NCBI GenBank assembly: GCA_902497145.1 | Contig: CABVDR010000089.1 | Span: 1 to 9,252 of the forward strand | Origin: an uncultured Oscillospiraceae bacterium | Lineage (GTDB): Bacteria > Bacillota > Clostridia > Oscillospirales > Oscillospiraceae | DNA length: 9,252 bases | Direction of reading: 5' to 3' | Shown here: piece by piece, positions 5,965 to 9,252 of the stretch | Layout: the number at the start of each line of letters is the position of its first letter | Numbering within the stretch: the first letter of the stretch is position 1 | The notes under the pieces: model-generated | What the model was told of the DNA's origin: nothing | Database searches by the model: none | What the model saw: the letters and a program-made list of their open reading frames with translations, nothing else | Translations under genes and position numbers: made by a program

Positions 5965-6568
5965 CCCCATTCTCCACCTGCTTGGCCTGGCACGAAAGGC
6001 GGGACGGCTGGAGATCGGCGAGGAGCCGGTGGGCGCCGCCTGCCGGGCCCGTCAGGCCCGTCTGGTGCTGCTGGCCAGCGATGCGGCTGCCAACACCAAC
6101 CGCCGGGCCGCCCACTTCGGTGAGGCGGGCAACGTGCTCTGGCTGGAGCTGCCCTTTACCAAGGAGGAGCTGGGGTTCCACCTTGGTCGGGGTTCCTGCG
6201 CCATGCTGGCCCTCACCGATGCCGGCTTTGCCGCATCAGTGACCGAGAAGCTTGCCGCCCGGGATCCGGAGCGCTATGGCCCTGCTGCCCAGCAGCTGCG
6301 GCAGAAGGCGGACCGGGTTCTCCAGCGGCAGAAGGAGAAACGCCAGCACGAGAAAAACCTGCAGCACGGCAAAAAGAAACCCTGGGCGGTACCCAATCCT
6401 GCCCCGAAAAAGTCCGCCGCCCCCAGTGGGCAGCACAAGCGTAAGGGGGAGCCCTCCGGCGCGCCGGAAACACGTTCTCCCCGGTCCGGAAGCCCGCGCC
6501 CGGGCCTGAAGCATCGACCCGGCCCAGGCGGCCGCAAGCTGTCCGGAAAGTTCCGGCATAATCCCTAA
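5954..6568 (+). CDS. ylxQ: L7Ae-family RNA-binding protein YlxQ with long basic C-terminal tail
   Basis: Residues 4-100 match the L7Ae/L30e fold of YlxQ, a predicted kink-turn RNA-binding protein encoded between ylxR and infB in Firmicutes: LGLARKAGRLEIGEEPV near the start, ARLVLLASDAAANT (36-49), then GRGSCAMLALTDAGFA (78-93). The start is ATG 5954 with AAGGAGGTG (5938-5946) 7 bases upstream, inside the end of rnpM. The family is usually about 100 residues; this one has 204. After the domain comes a charged, probably helical stretch (101-137, QQLRQKADRVLQRQKEKR) and then a disordered Lys/Arg/Pro/Gly-rich tail (138-204). The tail has GC-rich codons like its surroundings and no frameshift sign, so it looks like a genuine extension, perhaps for extra RNA contact (inference). 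Confidence 0.87.
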   Translation: MPNDPILHLLGLARKAGRLEIGEEPVGAACRARQARLVLLASDAAANTNRRAAHFGEAGNVLWLELPFTKEELGFHLGRGSCAMLALTDAGFAASVTEKLAARDPERYGPAAQQLRQKADRVLQRQKEKRQHEKNLQHGKKKPWAVPNPAPKKSAAPSGQHKRKGEPSGAPETRSPRSGSPRPGLKHRPGPGGRKLSGKFRHNP

Positions 6569-6589
6569 GAAACGAGGTGGCTCCCGAAT

Positions 6590-8998
6590 ATGATGATCAA
6601 ATATCCCATCCACAAGGTGGCCAAGGATTTTAAGAAGGGTTCCAAGGAGCTTCAGTCCAAGGAGATCATGGACATCCTGACCCAGTACGGACATCCTCCC
6701 AAGAACCACATGCAGCCCCTGACCGACCAGGAGCTGTCCCTGGTCTTTGAATATCTGACCCAGCACAACCAGGTGGACTCCATTCAGTCCATCTATGCCG
6801 ATGTGTACCATGAGCCCGCCGCCCCCAAGGCGGAGGCGCCCAAGGCCAACCAGAGCAAACCGGCTCAGCAGGGCAAGAGCGTCCAGCGTCCTGCCCAGCA
6901 GCAGGGCAGCAAGGGCGGCCAGCAGGCCCGTCCCCAGCAGCCCCAGCAGACCCAGCCGGCTCATAACAAGGGTCAGCAGCCCCAGCAGACCGTGACCCAG
7001 CCCACCAGCCGCATCCCCGCCAAGAAGGTGGTGGATACCCGCGGCGGCGGCGCGGTGAACCTGGATAAGTACGACGAGCGGCTGGAGTCCTTTACTGACC
7101 AGCGCCAGCAGGACCGGGGCGGCAAGGAGAAGTTCCAGAACCGCAACTCCCAGCGTCAGCGCGGCCGTCAGCAGGGCCCCGGCAACAAGCGCAAGCAGGA
7201 GGAGCAGGACCGTCTGCGCCGCCTGCAGCTGGAAATCGCCAAGAAGGCCCCCGTCAAGGTGCTCATCCCCGATGAGATCGGCGTGGGCGAGCTGGCCAGC
7301 CGCATGAAGAAGACCGGCGCTGAGGTGGTCAAGACCCTGATGAAGATGGGCGTCATGGCCTCCCTCAGCGAGATTATCGACTACGATACCGCCGCCCTGG
7401 TGGCCATGGAGCTGGGCTGCAAGGTGGAGAAGGAAGTGGTCGTCACCATCGAGGAGAAGCTCATCGACACCACCGAGGATAAAGAGGAGGATCTGATCCC
7501 CCGCGCTCCCGTTGTGGTGGTCATGGGCCACGTTGACCACGGCAAGACCTCTCTGCTGGACTATATCCGCAACGCCCACGTGGCGGCCGGTGAGGCCGGC
7601 GGCATTACCCAGCACATCGGTGCCTATCAGGTGGAGGTGCAGGGCAAGCCTATTACCTTCCTGGACACCCCCGGCCACGAGGCCTTTACCGCCATGCGTG
7701 CCCGCGGTGCTATGATCACCGACGTGGCCATCCTGGTGGTGGCCGCCGACGACGGCATCATGCCCCAGACCGTGGAGTCCATCAACCACGCCAAGGCCGC
7801 CAAGATCCCGGTGATCGTGGCCATCAACAAGATGGATAAACCCACCGCCAACCCCGAGCGGATCAAGGAGCAGCTCACTAAGTACGAGTTGGTGCCTGAG
7901 GAGTGGGGCGGCGACACCATTATTTGCCCCATCTCCGCCAAGACCGGCGAGGGCATCGACAACCTGCTGGAGATGGTCAACCTGACCGCCGAGATGCAGG
8001 AGCTGAAGGCCAACCCCAACCGCTCCGCCCACGGCGCCGTCATTGAGGCCCGGCTGGATAAGGGCCGCGGTCCTGTGGCCACGCTGCTGGTGCAGAACGG
8101 CACCCTCCACCAGGGCGATGTCATCATCGCCGGTACCGCCGTGGGCCGCGTCCGTGCCATGGCCAACGCCAAGGGGCAGAAGCTCACTGAGGCCGGTCCC
8201 TCCGTCCCTGTGGAGATTATCGGTATGAGCGAGGTGCCGGAGGCCGGCGACGATTTCCACGCCGTGGCTGATGAACGTATGGCCCGCGAGCTGGCTGAGC
8301 AGCGTAAGGCGGAGCAGAAGAGCAGCTTGAACAGCAATGTGGGTAAGGTCACCCTGGAGGATCTGTTCAGTCAGATCCAGGCCGGTGAGATGAAGACCCT
8401 GAACGTGATTGTCAAAGCTGACGTCCAGGGCTCCGCGGAGGCGGTGAAGTCCTCCCTGGAGAAGCTGACCAACGAGGAAGTCCGGGTGCGGGTCATCCAC
8501 TGCGCCGTGGGCGCCATCAATGAGAGCGACGTCATGCTGGCTGGCACCTCTGGGGCTATTATCGTGGGCTTTAATGTCCGTCCCGACTCCAACGCCAAGG
8601 AGAGCGCTGCCCGGATGAAGGTGGATATGCGGATGTACCGCGTTATCTACGATGCCATCAACGAGATTGAGGCGGCCATGAAGGGTATGCTGGCTCCCAA
8701 GTTCAAGGAAGTGGACCTGGGCCGGGCCGAGGTGCGCAACGTGTTCCGCATCACCGGCGTGGGTATGGTGGCCGGCTGCTACGTGCTGGACGGAAAGATG
8801 CAGCGCGGCGCGCAGATGCGTCTGCTGCGGGACAACATTGTCATTTACGATGGTGCCATTGCCTCTCTGCAGCGCTTTAAGGACAGCGTGAAGGAGGTTG
8901 CCGCCGGTTACGAGTGCGGCATCACCTTCGAGAAGTTCCAGGACATCAAGGAAGGCGACATCATTGAAGCTTACCTGATGGAGCAGATTGAGGTATAA
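6590..8998 (+). CDS. infB: Translation initiation factor IF-2
   Basis: IF-2 (802 residues) is the GTPase that places initiator fMet-tRNA on the 30S subunit and promotes subunit joining. The start is ATG 6590 (the next codon is also ATG) with GAGGTGG (6574-6580) 9 bases upstream. A small N-terminal IF2_N-like domain (about 5-60) is followed by a Gln/Pro/Lys-rich disordered linker (about 76-200), a charged helix (200-220) and a second IF2_N-like domain (222-276). The G domain begins near 305 with GHVDHGKTS (313-321), DTPGHE (359-364), NKMD (413-416) and SAK (449-451). Domains II-IV follow, with the fMet-tRNA-binding barrel at the C-terminus. The stop TAA is at 8996-8998. The last 85 bases recur downstream. 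Only 21 bases separate it from ylxQ, so it belongs to the same operon. Confidence 0.97.
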   Translation: MMIKYPIHKVAKDFKKGSKELQSKEIMDILTQYGHPPKNHMQPLTDQELSLVFEYLTQHNQVDSIQSIYADVYHEPAAPKAEAPKANQSKPAQQGKSVQRPAQQQGSKGGQQARPQQPQQTQPAHNKGQQPQQTVTQPTSRIPAKKVVDTRGGGAVNLDKYDERLESFTDQRQQDRGGKEKFQNRNSQRQRGRQQGPGNKRKQEEQDRLRRLQLEIAKKAPVKVLIPDEIGVGELASRMKKTGAEVVKTLMKMGVMASLSEIIDYDTAALVAMELGCKVEKEVVVTIEEKLIDTTEDKEEDLIPRAPVVVVMGHVDHGKTSLLDYIRNAHVAAGEAGGITQHIGAYQVEVQGKPITFLDTPGHEAFTAMRARGAMITDVAILVVAADDGIMPQTVESINHAKAAKIPVIVAINKMDKPTANPERIKEQLTKYELVPEEWGGDTIICPISAKTGEGIDNLLEMVNLTAEMQELKANPNRSAHGAVIEARLDKGRGPVATLLVQNGTLHQGDVIIAGTAVGRVRAMANAKGQKLTEAGPSVPVEIIGMSEVPEAGDDFHAVADERMARELAEQRKAEQKSSLNSNVGKVTLEDLFSQIQAGEMKTLNVIVKADVQGSAEAVKSSLEKLTNEEVRVRVIHCAVGAINESDVMLAGTSGAIIVGFNVRPDSNAKESAARMKVDMRMYRVIYDAINEIEAAMKGMLAPKFKEVDLGRAEVRNVFRITGVGMVAGCYVLDGKMQRGAQMRLLRDNIVIYDGAIASLQRFKDSVKEVAAGYECGITFEKFQDIKEGDIIEAYLMEQIEV

Positions 8999-9017
8999 TG
9001 CCGCACGAGTAACCCCG
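8914..9017 (+). repeat. Direct repeat, copy 1 (infB 3' end plus flank)
   Basis: The 104 bases 8914-9017 recur at 9149-9252 with 101 identities, an offset of 235 bases. Copy 1 includes the last 27 sense codons of infB, its stop and 19 bases of 3' flank. The three differences (8929, 8944, 8962) are C here and T in copy 2, all at third codon positions of Phe, Asp and Ile codons, so the encoded peptide is unchanged. Confidence 0.97.
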
Positions 9018-9156
9018 CACAGCGGGGGCGGCGCATTTGCGCCGTACAAGCGGTTTGCCGCAGGCAAAACCTTGGCGCAGGGCGAATTCAGTTCGCCCGA
9101 GCGGTTCAAGGGAAGGGGCCCCCGCAGGATGGAACATCCTGTGGGGAGGTGCGGCA
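8999..9156 (+). other. Five-hairpin structured element closed by an 8-bp inverted repeat
   Basis: TGCCGCAC (8999-9006), directly after the infB stop, is the exact reverse complement of GTGCGGCA (9149-9156). Between them lie five consecutive hairpins: 9013-9027 (6 bp, loop ACA), 9029-9044 (6 bp, loop ATTT), 9052-9071 (8 bp with one bulge, loop GCA), 9080-9098 (7 bp, loop TTCAG, with a further CCTTG/CAAGG closure 9070-9074 with 9107-9111) and 9120-9146 (12 bp with one G-T, loop GAA). None ends in a T-run. This could be a structured RNA, a miniature mobile element or a dispersed intergenic repeat; I do not recognise a named family. Confidence 0.7.
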
Positions 9157-9233
9157 TCACCTTTGAGAAGTTCCAGGATATCAAGGAAGGCGACATTATT
9201 GAAGCTTACCTGATGGAGCAGATTGAGGTATAA
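9149..9233 (+). pseudogene. Displaced duplicate of the infB 3' terminus
   Basis: This fragment encodes the last 27 residues of IF-2 (from CGITFEKF to MEQIEV) with its TAA at 9231-9233, but has no start codon or ribosome binding site of its own. It is shifted one frame relative to infB (offset 235), so it cannot be a read-through extension. The frame is open back into the hairpin spacer, giving a nominal 81-codon frame from a TTG at 8988, but this start overlaps the end of infB without a binding site and is not credible as a gene. Confidence 0.8.
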
Positions 9234-9252
9234 TGCCGCACGAGTAACCCCG
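9149..9252 (+). repeat. Direct repeat, copy 2 (runs to the window edge)
   Basis: This is the second copy of 8914-9017. The repeat reaches the last base of the window, so its true end is unknown. The final 55 bases (9198-9252) are identical to 8963-9017. The upstream boundary is sharp: base 9148 is G where copy 1 has A (8913). Confidence 0.97.

Noticed and set aside
4316..6181. 621-codon open frame on the minus strand opposite rimP, nusA, rnpM and ylxQ
   Set aside because: It crosses several certain genes and has no recognisable domain or binding site; codon-bias shadow.
6236..9196. 986-codon open frame on the minus strand opposite infB
   Set aside because: It is a shadow of strong G/C third-position bias in infB. 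Its protein is a low-complexity His/Leu/Gly-rich string without any domain, and it spans the end of ylxQ, all of infB and the repeat region.
8988..9233. Small protein from TTG 8988 through the hairpin spacer into the infB copy
   Set aside because: No ribosome binding site, start inside infB, and the frame is fixed by the duplicated coding end plus a structured spacer lacking stops by chance.

Overview
The window looks like a chromosomal housekeeping stretch from a GC-rich, low-GC-lineage-type Firmicute, most likely a gut Clostridia/Oscillospiraceae relative (inference). The reasons are the sequence character of EF-Tu, NusA and IF2, the strong AGGAGG-type ribosome binding sites, a T-box leader, and the rimP-nusA-ylxR-ylxQ-infB gene order of Firmicutes. 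All genes are on the + strand.

Layout. (1) 1-326: 3' end of an elongation factor Tu gene, closed by a strong intrinsic terminator (341-372). (2) 327-893: a 567-base non-coding stretch holding that terminator, a perfect-consensus sigma-A promoter (TTGACA, 17-base spacer, TATAAT) and a full T-box leader whose specifier codon reads UGG (Trp), ending in a terminator with seven T. (3) 894-3733: a three-gene ABC importer made of a lipoprotein binding protein, a LivH-type permease and an ATPase. This fits the trpXYZ tryptophan-uptake type. A 13-bp GC-rich hairpin without a T-run separates gene 1 from gene 2, and the operon ends in a terminator. (4) 3806-8998: a second promoter, a short attenuator-like hairpin, then rimP, nusA, ylxR/rnpM, an L7Ae-type ylxQ with an unusual basic tail, and infB. 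These genes are tightly spaced or overlapping. They join ribosome small-subunit maturation, transcription elongation/termination, RNase P modulation and translation initiation. (5) 8914-9252: the last 85 bases of infB plus 19 bases of 3' flank are repeated 235 bases downstream, with only three synonymous C/T differences. The 131-base spacer is packed with hairpins and enclosed by an 8-bp TGCCGCAC/GTGCGGCA inverted repeat.

The T-box lets uncharged tRNA-Trp switch on the importer. The second operon may be attenuated in its own leader, which would suit NusA. The most unusual region is the 3' end: a displaced infB terminus plus a five-hairpin element, either a genuine small mobile/tandem repeat or partly an assembly-edge effect. 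The identical stretch at the window edge is exactly 55 bases, a common assembler k-mer length, so this region deserves raw-read checking.
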